Assembly (NCBI RefSeq): GCF_001956915.1
Contig: NZ_MLJO01000026.1
Span: forward strand, 122,680 to 186,679
Source of the DNA: Intrasporangium flavum
Lineage (GTDB): Bacteria; Actinomycetota; Actinomycetes; Actinomycetales; Dermatophilaceae
Direction: 5' to 3'
Length of the DNA: 64,000 bases
Every line of letters begins with the position of its first letter. Position 1 is the first letter of the stretch. Below the pieces are notes generated by a model. It made no database searches. It saw only the letters and a program-made list of their open reading frames with translations, and had not been told where the DNA came from. This document shows positions 25,105 to 32,896 of this stretch, piece by piece. The position numbers and the translations under genes were made by a program.

Positions 25105-26682
25105 TCAGCACTGCGAGTACGGCGTCGTCGTCGGGCTCGGCGTCGCCGTCGGCGTCCTCGTCGTCGTGGTGGGCTCGGACGGCGTCGACGCGCCGGTGTC
25201 AGCAGGGCCGGACGTGGACGTCGGAGTCGGCGTCCGGGCCGGCTTCGGGAGCGCGATGCCCGTGCGCACGAGCGCGCGGACGTGGTCGTAGTCGGGCTCG
25301 CCCGGGTAGACGCCGTCGGTGCTGTTGAGGGTGACGCTGTTGATCGTCGAGCCCTGGACCCGGCCGACGAGCTCGACGAAGGCGGGGAGGTCCTGCGCCG
25401 CGATGTCGGTGTAGATGTTGTCCTTGGCGATGCGGGCCAGCTCCGGGTACCGGCCGAGCATCTTCGCGGGGTCGACCTGCTCGACGATGGCCCGCACGAC
25501 GCACCGCTGGCGCGCCTGGCGGTAGGTGTCGCTGTCGGCGGCGCGACTGCGGGCGTACCAGAGCGCCTTGAACCCGTCGAGCCGCTGGCGGCCCGGCTCG
25601 AAGTGGTCCTTGACGTCGACGATCCGGCCGGCGACGACGTGGCCGCCGATGGGCAGGGGGTCGCCGGTGGCGGCGTTCTTGACGTTGACGACGACGCCGC
25701 CCATGGCGTCGATCAGCTGCTTGAAGCCGCGCAGGTCGATGACGACGACCTGGTCGATGTCGAGGCCGGTGACCTGCTCGACGGCGCCGCGCAGCTCGAG
25801 CCGGCCGGGCTCCTCACCGGCGGGGTAGGCGCCGGGGTGGGCCGCCGCCCACGCCGTGGCCTCCATCCAGAGGTTCGTGAGCATGCACTGGCCGTGCACC
25901 CCCGGGCGGTTCTGGGCGCACGTGCTGTCGGGCTGGCCGAAGTGCCCGGACGGGTAGCGCTGCAGCAGAGGGCTGTTCGACGCGAGTGGCGCGTTGAGCA
26001 GGTTGCGCGGCATCGAGATGAGCGTCGTTCGGCCGGACGCGGTGTCGATGCTCGCGACGATCATCGAGTCGGTGCGCGTGCCCTCGCGGTTCGACGCGGC
26101 ATCGGACCCGAGGAGCAGCAGGTTGACCCGCTTCTGGGTGGCCCACGGGTCCTCCCCCTCGTCGACGACGACGCCGGCACCGGGCGGACGCGTCACGGGC
26201 GCGGCGAAGACGTCGGTCACGGTGTCGCGGGTGATGAGCACGTACCGGGCGGTCGTGAACGAGCCCGCCGCCACGACGAGCACGAGCAGCGTGGCGACGG
26301 CCGCGAGCACCCGCGTGCGTCCGCGGTCGAGGGAGGCCGGCCTGGCGCGCACGGCCGTCAGGACGACCGACCCGCACCACGCGGCCCCGACGGCCGCGAC
26401 GGCCACCGCGAGCGCGAGCAGCAGCCCGGGTCGGGCGACGAGTCCGAGCGCGGCCCGCGTCGGCCCCATCGACAGCACCGCGAACGCGGCGACGGCCGCC
26501 AGGAACAGCGTGAGCCCGAGCAGCACCCACCCCAGCACGCGGCTGCGGGTCTGGGTCAGCCCGGCCCCCGGCACGACCGCGCCGAGCAGCGTCAGGCCGA
26601 CCGCGCGGCGGAACCCCGAGCGTCGGTCCACCCTCTGCTCTCCGCGGGTGCGCGACCCGGCGTCGTCGGGCTCGATCGGCAT
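25105..26682 (-). CDS. LCP-family (LytR-CpsA-Psr) cell-wall ligase
   Basis: This 525-residue paralog of the frameshifted gene is intact. It has a cytoplasmic N-terminus with a conserved VPGAGLTQTRSR motif, several membrane helices (about 38-135, then a last anchor near 155), and an extracellular LCP domain (about 190-430) with GSDAASNREGTRTDSMIVAS and YARSRAADSDTYRQARQR. The tail is Pro/Thr/Ser-rich and ends in PYSQC with a terminal Cys. It would transfer polymer from undecaprenyl carriers to peptidoglycan. ATG 26682 follows GGAGGAGG. Confidence 0.93.
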   Translation of the reverse strand: MPIEPDDAGSRTRGEQRVDRRSGFRRAVGLTLLGAVVPGAGLTQTRSRVLGWVLLGLTLFLAAVAAFAVLSMGPTRAALGLVARPGLLLALAVAVAAVGAAWCGSVVLTAVRARPASLDRGRTRVLAAVATLLVLVVAAGSFTTARYVLITRDTVTDVFAAPVTRPPGAGVVVDEGEDPWATQKRVNLLLLGSDAASNREGTRTDSMIVASIDTASGRTTLISMPRNLLNAPLASNSPLLQRYPSGHFGQPDSTCAQNRPGVHGQCMLTNLWMEATAWAAAHPGAYPAGEEPGRLELRGAVEQVTGLDIDQVVVIDLRGFKQLIDAMGGVVVNVKNAATGDPLPIGGHVVAGRIVDVKDHFEPGRQRLDGFKALWYARSRAADSDTYRQARQRCVVRAIVEQVDPAKMLGRYPELARIAKDNIYTDIAAQDLPAFVELVGRVQGSTINSVTLNSTDGVYPGEPDYDHVRALVRTGIALPKPARTPTPTSTSGPADTGASTPSEPTTTTRTPTATPSPTTTPYSQC

Positions 26683-26799
26683 GGCGGCTCCTCCTCCGCC
26701 CACCCCGTGCGGACGACCCGGGCCATTGTGCACTCGGGCTGCTCGCGGATCCGGGACCGACGCGGCGGCCCGGCACGGTCGGGATGGTTGGGTGGGGCC

Positions 26800-27885
26800 A
26801 TGGACACCGACGCGTGGCGCGACCGCATCCGGGCCTTCGCCGACGAGCGCGAGTGGGGCCGCTTCCACGACCCGAAGAACATCGCCATGGCGCTGTCGGT
26901 CGAGGTGGCCGAGCTCGTCGAGGTGTTCCAGTGGATGACGCCGGAGGAGTCGCGCGCCGTCATGTCCGGCGAACGCGCCGGCGAGGTCGCCGACGAGGTG
27001 GCCGACGTCATGACCTACCTGCTGCGGCTCGTCGACGTGCTCGACCTCGACCTCGAGGCGGCGCTCGCCTCGAAGGCACGGCGCAACGCCGAGCGGTACC
27101 CGGTGGAGACCTCACGCGGCTCGAGCGCCAAGGCGCCGCCGCTCGGCGTCGCGGGGGCATCGGGCGGGCCGGCCGTGCCGCCACCGGTCGAGGTGACCGT
27201 GCCGGTGCTCGGCGTCGACGCGTGCCGGGCCGGGTGGGTCGGGGCCGTGCTCGAGCCGGGGGCGCCGCGTCCGAGGGTCGTCGTGGCGCCGACGATCGCC
27301 GGACTCGTCGAGCTGGTGCGCGAGTCGCTCGGGCTCACCGTCGTCGGCATCGACATCCCGATCGGGCTGCCCGACTCGACCCTGCGGCAGGCGGATGCCC
27401 TGGCACGACAGGCGATTCGCGGCAAGGCGTCGTCGGTCTTCACAACGCTGACCCGGCCCGCCTACGCCGCTCCCACACGGGTGGAGGCCGACGCCGTCAA
27501 CCGCGAGCTCGTCGGCCAGGGGGTCGGCGCCCAGGCCTTCGCCCTGCGCGACAAGATCCTCGACGTCGACGCCTGGCTGCGCACCCGACCGACGGTCCGC
27601 GTGCTCGAGGTGCATCCGGAAGTGTGCTTCGCGACGATGACCGGGGCACCGATCGTGCCCGGCAAGAAGACCGACGAGGGCCGCGACCTGCGCCTGGCCG
27701 CTCTGGCCGCCGCCGGCATCGCCCGGCCGTCGGTGCTCACCGGCTCGGGCTACGCCGCCGACGACGTCATCGACGCGTGCGCCGTGGCGTGGACTGCGGC
27801 GCGGTACGCCTCGGGGCTCGCGACCTCTTTGCCCGACCCGCCCGAGGTCTTCTCAGACGGCATCGAGGCCGCCATCTGGCGCTGA
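26800..27885 (+). CDS. Fusion of MazG-like pyrophosphohydrolase and DUF429
   Basis: This 361-residue protein joins two domains usually found separately. Residues 1-100 form a MazG-like NTP pyrophosphatase with metal motif E35xxE38 (in SVEVAELVE) and E66xxD69 (in DEVADVM). After a Pro/Gly linker (about 105-132), residues 133-361 match DUF429: VLGVDACRAGW, VGIDIPIGLP, LRDKILDVDAWLR and EVHPEVCF. MazG-like enzymes clear non-canonical nucleotides. DUF429 has an RNase-H-like character and unknown role. The ATG at 26800 is chosen; there is no frame break at the join. Confidence 0.88.
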   Translation: MDTDAWRDRIRAFADEREWGRFHDPKNIAMALSVEVAELVEVFQWMTPEESRAVMSGERAGEVADEVADVMTYLLRLVDVLDLDLEAALASKARRNAERYPVETSRGSSAKAPPLGVAGASGGPAVPPPVEVTVPVLGVDACRAGWVGAVLEPGAPRPRVVVAPTIAGLVELVRESLGLTVVGIDIPIGLPDSTLRQADALARQAIRGKASSVFTTLTRPAYAAPTRVEADAVNRELVGQGVGAQAFALRDKILDVDAWLRTRPTVRVLEVHPEVCFATMTGAPIVPGKKTDEGRDLRLAALAAAGIARPSVLTGSGYAADDVIDACAVAWTAARYASGLATSLPDPPEVFSDGIEAAIWR

Positions 27886-27910
27886 CCAGCCCCCGCGACA
27901 CAATGCGCGC

Positions 27911-28378
27911 ATGACCGGCTTCACCGTCGCGCGCGACGACCTCACCGACCCGGCCGTCGTCGCGCTCCTCGACGGGCACGTCGCCGAGCTGCGGACGATC
28001 TCCCCGCCCGAGAGCTCGCACGCGCTCGACCTCGACGGCCTGCGCGCGCCCGGCGTCTTCTTCTGGGTGGCCCGCGACACCGACGGCACCGTGCTGGGCT
28101 GCGGCGCGCTCGCCCTGCTCGACGAGCACCACGGCGAGGTGAAGTCGATGCGCACGACGCCGCAGGCGCAGCGCCGGGGCGTCGCGCGGGCCGTGCTCGC
28201 CGAGGTGCTCGCCGAGGCCCGGCGGCTCGGCCTCACGCGCCTCAGCCTCGAGACCGGGTCCGCCGACTTCTTCGCCCCGGCCCGCGCCCTCTACGCCGCG
28301 CACGGGTTCGCCGAGTGCGAGCCGTTCGGCGGCTACCGCCTCGACCCGCACAGCACCTTCATGACCCGCGAGCTCTGA
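27911..28378 (+). CDS. GNAT-family N-acetyltransferase
   Basis: This 155-residue acetyltransferase shows the complete GNAT layout: GCGALALLDEHHGEVKSM (strands 4-5), the acetyl-CoA loop PQAQRRGVARAVL (Q-x-x-G-x-A type), and FAPARALYAAHGFAECEPFG. This resembles PanM/YsnE-like proteins that act on small amines. ATG 27911 lies 6 nt after CACAAT, so it may be leaderless. The gene converges on the SGNH gene through a strong hairpin. Confidence 0.88.
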   Translation: MTGFTVARDDLTDPAVVALLDGHVAELRTISPPESSHALDLDGLRAPGVFFWVARDTDGTVLGCGALALLDEHHGEVKSMRTTPQAQRRGVARAVLAEVLAEARRLGLTRLSLETGSADFFAPARALYAAHGFAECEPFGGYRLDPHSTFMTREL

Positions 28379-28407
28379 GCCGCACCGGCACGTCGCGCGC
28401 CGACCCG

Positions 28408-28442
28408 CCCGACGCGTCCGGTGGTGGGGACGACGCGTCGGG
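28408..28442. terminator. Hairpin between convergent genes
   Basis: Perfect 11-bp arms CCCGACGCGTC (28408-28418) and complement (28432-28442) around a 13-nt loop lie between the stops of the acetyltransferase and the SGNH hydrolase. It is a probable bidirectional terminator without a U-tract, built on the same GACGCGTC core as 4204-4228. Confidence 0.55.
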
Positions 28443-28476
28443 TGGGCCGGACCGTGCGCCGGACCTGCGCCGGCGG

Positions 28477-29601
28477 TCAGCCCGTGACGGCGGCGCGCAG
28501 CGCCGAGGACGTGGCGTCCCAGCCCGGCTGCGTCGGGTGGACGAACTCGGCGACGTCGCGGCCCGGCGTCCCGACGGGGACGAGCCAGGCGTTCGACTGG
28601 TCGGCCACGATGCGCGGGTCGAGGCCGTGGGCGCGGCCGCCCCACGCCTGCTTGACCTTGTCGACGAAGTGGTAGCGGTCGGCACCGGGTTCGGCGTTGA
28701 GCTCGGCGATCCCCTGCGCCTGGAGGGTGTCACCGACCCGCTGCAGGTCGTTGAGGGCGGCGCCGGCGTCGTAGGTCGGGGCGACCTCGGGGATGCCGTA
28801 GCTCTCGCGGTTGATGAGGAACGGGTAGCTGAGCAGGTAGACCTCGGCGCGGCCGCCGGACCTGGCCTCGACGGCCCGGAGGGCGTCCTTGGTGCGCTCG
28901 ACCATGGTCGGGGCCTTGGCGCGGGCGGCGTCGAGGTCGGCCTTGCACCGGGACGGCTCGCGGGCCACGAGGCAGTCGGTGACGATCGTCGAGAACCCGA
29001 TGTCGTTGCCGCCGACGGTGAGGAACACGTAGTCGGTGTCGGTGGTGACGGCGTCGATCTGGGGCCGCGCGTACAGCTGGCACTGCACCGTGCCGGTGTA
29101 GAGGCTGCCGACCCCGGCTCCGGCGACGAACGTGTAGCGGTAGGCGAAGTCGGGCTGGGCCGGGACGCCGCACAGCCGCGCGACCTGGGCGCGACGCAGC
29201 CACTCGGCCTGCTGGTCGGGGTAGGTGGCCGGGTCGATGGTGTAGGTCGCCGCCTGGGTCGACGGGTCGCCGAGGTCGCGCGGCTCGAGGATGTCGGCGA
29301 CGACGCCGCCGCTGCAGGCCGCGTCGGTGTAGCTCGCGCCGAGCGTCGCCGCGACCTGCGAGCCGTAGTTGTCCGGCGAGCGGTAGCACGTGCGCTCCTC
29401 GTAGGTGCCCGTGCCGTTGCCGGCCGAGTACGAGTCGCCGAGCTGGACGACGTGCGGGCGGGCACTCGACGTGGCGCCGGGCCGCGCGCTCGACGGGGCC
29501 GAGGTGGCTGCCGGGGCCGCGGTCAGGCAGGTGCCGGCGGCGAGGGCGGTCGCCGCGGCGGCGACGCGGGCGGGCAGGGGCCTGCGGGTGGAGCGGTGCA
29601 C
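28477..29601 (-). CDS. Secreted SGNH/GDSL hydrolase
   Basis: This 374-residue exported esterase has a signal peptide (residues 1-30) and an SGNH domain. Block I is QLGDSYSAGNG (Ser nucleophile), block III is VGGNDIGFS and block V is DVAEFVHPTQPGW with the Asp-His pair. Four or more Cys suggest disulfides. It resembles actinobacterial extracellular lipases such as those with GDSYSSG motifs. The ATG at 29601 is used. It is convergent with the acetyltransferase upstream on the plus strand. Confidence 0.92.
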   Translation of the reverse strand: MHRSTRRPLPARVAAAATALAAGTCLTAAPAATSAPSSARPGATSSARPHVVQLGDSYSAGNGTGTYEERTCYRSPDNYGSQVAATLGASYTDAACSGGVVADILEPRDLGDPSTQAATYTIDPATYPDQQAEWLRRAQVARLCGVPAQPDFAYRYTFVAGAGVGSLYTGTVQCQLYARPQIDAVTTDTDYVFLTVGGNDIGFSTIVTDCLVAREPSRCKADLDAARAKAPTMVERTKDALRAVEARSGGRAEVYLLSYPFLINRESYGIPEVAPTYDAGAALNDLQRVGDTLQAQGIAELNAEPGADRYHFVDKVKQAWGGRAHGLDPRIVADQSNAWLVPVGTPGRDVAEFVHPTQPGWDATSSALRAAVTG

Positions 29602-29674
29602 GTGGACTCCTTCGTCCGGTGACGGTCTCGCGTGCTCAACGACGCCGGGGCCACCGACGTCACGCCCCGGCAGG

Positions 29675-30499
29675 TCAGCCCTGGGCGAGCTGCGCCACGT
29701 GGTCCCACGCCTCCCACGTCTCGAGGCGCCGGGCGTAGTCGGCCTTGGCGATCGAGAGCGGGGCGCCTCCGAAGAACACGCGCAGCGGCGGCTCCTCGGC
29801 GTCGACGACCTGCAGGATCGCGGCAGCGGACGCCGTCGGGTCGCCGGGGCCGGACGTGTTGCGGGCGGCGCGGGCCTTCATCGTCTCCTCGCGGAAGGCG
29901 TCGTAGGCGGGCAGCGGCTCGGAGTGGCGGGCCGAGGACCCGGCCCAGTCGGTGGCGAACCCGCCCGGCTCGACGAGCGTCACGTGGATGCCGAACCCGG
30001 CCACCTCCTGCGCGAGCGACTGGCTCAGGCCCTCCAGCGCCCACTTCGACGCGTGGTAGGCGCCGACGAGCGGGAACGCCGAGATGCCGCCGATCGAGCT
30101 GACCTGGACGATGTGGCCCGAGCCCTGCTCGCGCAGGAACGGCAGCGCGGCCTGGGTCACCCACAGGGCGCCGAAGAAGTTCGTCTCCAGCTGGTCGCGG
30201 ACGTCCTGCTCGCTCAGCTCCTCGACGAAGCCGAAGTGGCCGTAGCCCGCGTTGTTGACGACGACGTCGAGTCGGCCGAAGTGCTCGTGGGCCCGGGCGA
30301 CGGCGGCGAACGCGGCGTCGCGGTCGGTGACGTCGAGGGCGATGGGCAGGACGCGGTCGCCGTGGGCGGCGACGAGGTCCTCGAGGGTCGAGGTGTCGCG
30401 GGCGGTGGCGGCGACGCTGTCACCGCGCTCGAGGGCGGCGAGGGCCCACTCGCGCCCGAACCCGCGTGACGTGCCGGTGATGAACCATGTCTTCGTCAT
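29675..30499 (-). CDS. Short-chain dehydrogenase/reductase
   Basis: This 274-residue cytoplasmic SDR has the NAD(P)-binding motif TGTSRGFG near residue 9, NNAGYG, the catalytic Ser of QVSSIGG and the YHASK pair of active-site Tyr and Lys. The TSRG pattern and downstream basic residues suggest NADP use. The start at 30499 is preferred over an ATG six codons earlier because the TAGCGT -10 box (30507-30512) lies 7 nt upstream and would otherwise be inside the coding region. A 16-bp palindrome sits just upstream of the box. Confidence 0.92.
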   Translation of the reverse strand: MTKTWFITGTSRGFGREWALAALERGDSVAATARDTSTLEDLVAAHGDRVLPIALDVTDRDAAFAAVARAHEHFGRLDVVVNNAGYGHFGFVEELSEQDVRDQLETNFFGALWVTQAALPFLREQGSGHIVQVSSIGGISAFPLVGAYHASKWALEGLSQSLAQEVAGFGIHVTLVEPGGFATDWAGSSARHSEPLPAYDAFREETMKARAARNTSGPGDPTASAAAILQVVDAEEPPLRVFFGGAPLSIAKADYARRLETWEAWDHVAQLAQG

Positions 30500-30516
30500 G
30501 TCCTCGACGCTAGGCA

Positions 30517-30532
30517 TTCGAGCGCGCTCGAA
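30517..30532. promoter_or_regulatory. 16-bp perfect palindrome upstream of SDR gene, likely operator
   Basis: TTCGAGCGCGCTCGAA lies in the -35/-10 spacer of the SDR promoter and within 60 bp of the divergent nucleotidyltransferase gene. A TetR-like repressor site is a reasonable guess. Confidence 0.6.
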
Positions 30533-30576
30533 CGCAAGCCCGGCATCCGTCGGCGCCGCTGCCTAGGGTGAGCCCT

Positions 30577-30930
30577 GTGACGGACACGACCGACCTGCGC
30601 GGCCGACCCGCGACGCTCGCGACGCTGCTGGCCCGGCACGGCGCCCGCTTCGTCGTCGTCGGCAGCACGGCCCGGCGGCTCACGACCGGCCGGGGATCGC
30701 CCGGTGACCTCGACGTCGTCGTCGACGCGTCCGACCTGCCGCTGCTCGCCGGCGCGCTCGGCGCCATCGGGGCGCCCGTCGAGGCGGTCCGGCTCGGGCG
30801 CGGCAGCCCGACGCGCGTCGACACCTCGTGGGGACCGGTCGACGTGTTCGTCGCCGAGCCGCCGCCCGCGCGCGACGTCCGTCTCGACGTCGGCGACGCG
30901 TCGACGGACCTGCCGGTGGAGGACGCGTGA
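30577..30930 (+). CDS. Small Pol-beta-type nucleotidyltransferase
   Basis: This 117-residue protein has the nucleotidyltransferase signature: VVVGSTARR (Gly-Ser, residues 29-30), then GDLDVVVD with metal ligands Asp44 and Asp46, and a third Asp89 in WGPVDVFVA. The order and spacing match Pol-beta/MNT folds, which include antitoxin and toxin-type AMP-transferases. The C-terminus is short. GTG 30577 is 7 nt behind TAGGGT (30564-30569), so the message is leaderless. Its stop overlaps the GTG of the GyrA-like gene, so both are made together. Confidence 0.75.
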   Translation: MTDTTDLRGRPATLATLLARHGARFVVVGSTARRLTTGRGSPGDLDVVVDASDLPLLAGALGAIGAPVEAVRLGRGSPTRVDTSWGPVDVFVAEPPPARDVRLDVGDASTDLPVEDA

Positions 30931-31931
30931 GCAACCGGGAGCGGCCGGCCGGGCCGCCGCGACCGTCGGCGAGCGGCCTGACCGCCTTCGAGCTCGCCGT
31001 GCTGCGTGCGGTCGAGGACGCCGGCGGCGGGGCCGGCGACGCCCACGTGCCGACCGCGGAGGTGCTGGCGCGCCTCGAGGCCGCCACGGGCGTCGGGCCG
31101 CGGTACGCCTACCCGTTGCTGTGCGACCTCACCCGGCCGTGGGTCCGGCACGTGCCGCTGCTCGACGGGTACGGCAACCTCGGGTCGATCAGCCACGACG
31201 AGCCCGCCGAGCCACGCTACACGGCAGTCCGCCTCGCGCCCGCGGGCGAGCTGGCGCTGACCAGCGAACGCGGCGAGGTCGGTCCGCTACCGCTCGAGCT
31301 CATCGAGGGCTCGCTCCACCGGGGCGGCGACCTGCCCCCATTCGACCCGGCCACCACGATCCGGGCCCTGCTCGTCGGCACGAGCGGCTCCGGGCTGCCG
31401 ACCACCCCGACGGGCACGATCACCCGCGACCCGAACGGCGCGTTCGAGCGCGGTGGGCGGACGCACGAGCGCTACCTGCTCGGGTCGGTGATCCGCACCG
31501 GACCGGAGCCGGGCGAGCTCGTGCTCACCTCGCCCTCGTACCGCATCGGCACCGACCTCATCGTGGACCACCTCAAGGACCGGATGGAGAACGAGAACCG
31601 CAACGCCCGCGCCGACGCCGAGGAACACCCCTGGCGCCCGCTCCGACCGCTCGTGCCGGGGCGCCCCTCGCCCGTGCGCGACGTCCTCGACGTCAGTGAC
31701 CGCTGGAGCACGATGATCAAGATCCGTCTGGCCGACGGTGTCGATCCGGTCGACGGGCTCGACTGGGTGCGCGGCGTCTGGCCCGTCACGACCTATGCGG
31801 ACTGCGCGTCCTACGAGCACGTCTACGACCGGTTCGTGTCGTGGCGCGGGCTCGACCAGAGCGGCCTGCACGCCCTCGAGAGCCTGCTCACCCGAGGATC
31901 GGCAGGGGACGAGGACGACCCCGGCGACTGA
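30927..31931 (+). CDS. GyrA/ParC-like short protein with catalytic Arg-Tyr
   Basis: This 334-residue protein resembles the N-terminal half of topoisomerase II A subunits. PLLDGYGNLGSISHDEP followed by PRYTAVRL (Arg97-Tyr98) matches the GyrA QGNFGS...MRYTE region, where the Tyr cleaves DNA. Later FDPATTIRALL and GLPTTPTGTI, then VLTSPSYRIGTDLIVDHL, follow the tower domain in order. The long exit-gate coiled coil and beta-propeller are absent, and no GyrB is nearby. It overlaps the nucleotidyltransferase gene. Function is unknown; a complete gyrase is not expected. Confidence 0.75.
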   Translation: MSNRERPAGPPRPSASGLTAFELAVLRAVEDAGGGAGDAHVPTAEVLARLEAATGVGPRYAYPLLCDLTRPWVRHVPLLDGYGNLGSISHDEPAEPRYTAVRLAPAGELALTSERGEVGPLPLELIEGSLHRGGDLPPFDPATTIRALLVGTSGSGLPTTPTGTITRDPNGAFERGGRTHERYLLGSVIRTGPEPGELVLTSPSYRIGTDLIVDHLKDRMENENRNARADAEEHPWRPLRPLVPGRPSPVRDVLDVSDRWSTMIKIRLADGVDPVDGLDWVRGVWPVTTYADCASYEHVYDRFVSWRGLDQSGLHALESLLTRGSAGDEDDPGD

Positions 31932-31942
31932 CCGAACCGGCC

Positions 31943-32896
31943 TCAGCCACCGGCGTGCTCGGCCAGCCAGTCGAGCGCGTCCTCGGCCCTCGACAGCACC
32001 GAGATGTGGCCGCCGCCCTCCTCGACCCACAGCTCGGCACCGGGCACGCGCCCGGCCAGCCACCGCCCGTGCGACGCCGGGACCATCCCGTCGGCGTCGC
32101 CGTGCACGACGAGCGTCGGGGCCGTGACCTCGGCCGGGTCGAAGCCCCAGTCGCGCACGTAGGCGAGGTCGTCGTCGACGACCGGACCGGCCCCGGCGGC
32201 GAGGGCCGGCCTGACGACGGAGACGAGCCAGCGCCAGGGACCGTCGAACATCACCTCGTCGACGGGCAGGAACCCGATGTCCTCGGCCGACTGCTCCGGG
32301 CCGTCGACCAGCCCGGCCTCGTGGGCCTCCTTGGCCTCGCGGCCGGCCACCGCGGCGCGCAATGACGCCTCCCCGGCCGGTGCCAGGCCGGCGAACCAGT
32401 CGAGACCCTCGGCGGTCACGGGCCCGTACGGCGCGACCGGCGACATCGCGACGACCGAGCGGACCCGGTCCGGCAGCAGCGCCGCGGCGGCGAGCGCGTG
32501 CGGGCCGCCGCCGGAGTGGCCCATGGCCGCGAACGTGTCGATGCCGAGGTGGTCGAGCACCCGCTCCAGGTCGCCCGCCGCCGATGCGACGGACCGGTCC
32601 GGGCGCGGCGTGGAGCCGCCGTAGCCGGGCCGGTCGTAGCCGACCCACCTGACGCCGTGGCGGCGGCCGGCGTCGAAGAGCGGAGCGGGCGGCGGCCCGA
32701 TGTTCGGCGTGCCGTGGAACCACACGACGACGAGGGGCTCGGCGACGCCGTCGGGGGCGCCGGTGTCGTACGCGCGCAGGACCGCGCCGTCCGGTCCGGC
32801 GACGTCGAGCTCGCGGACGTCGACCACCACGGAGGGGTCTCCCGGCGCGTCGGGGGCGGGAGACGGGTTCGGCTCGGGGACAACGGGATCGCTCAC
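31943..32896 (-). CDS. Alpha/beta hydrolase
   Basis: This 317-residue alpha/beta hydrolase has the oxyanion-side WFHGTPNIGPP, the RPGYGGS strand turn, the nucleophile elbow MGHSGGGPHA, an acidic PTLVVHGDADGMVP and the late catalytic His in EGGGHISVL. It looks like a cytoplasmic esterase or epoxide-type hydrolase. GTG 32896 overlaps the stop of the sigma-factor gene (GTGA), so it is the third gene of the DGPF-sigma-hydrolase operon. Its substrate is unknown. Confidence 0.88.
   Translation of the reverse strand: MSDPVVPEPNPSPAPDAPGDPSVVVDVRELDVAGPDGAVLRAYDTGAPDGVAEPLVVVWFHGTPNIGPPPAPLFDAGRRHGVRWVGYDRPGYGGSTPRPDRSVASAAGDLERVLDHLGIDTFAAMGHSGGGPHALAAAALLPDRVRSVVAMSPVAPYGPVTAEGLDWFAGLAPAGEASLRAAVAGREAKEAHEAGLVDGPEQSAEDIGFLPVDEVMFDGPWRWLVSVVRPALAAGAGPVVDDDLAYVRDWGFDPAEVTAPTLVVHGDADGMVPASHGRWLAGRVPGAELWVEEGGGHISVLSRAEDALDWLAEHAGG

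Noticed and set aside
24115..26799. Extension of the MazG-DUF429 frame upstream, giving over 1200 codons
   Set aside because: The extra peptide is antisense to the LCP genes and low-complexity; the ATG at 26800 gives a normal MazG start.
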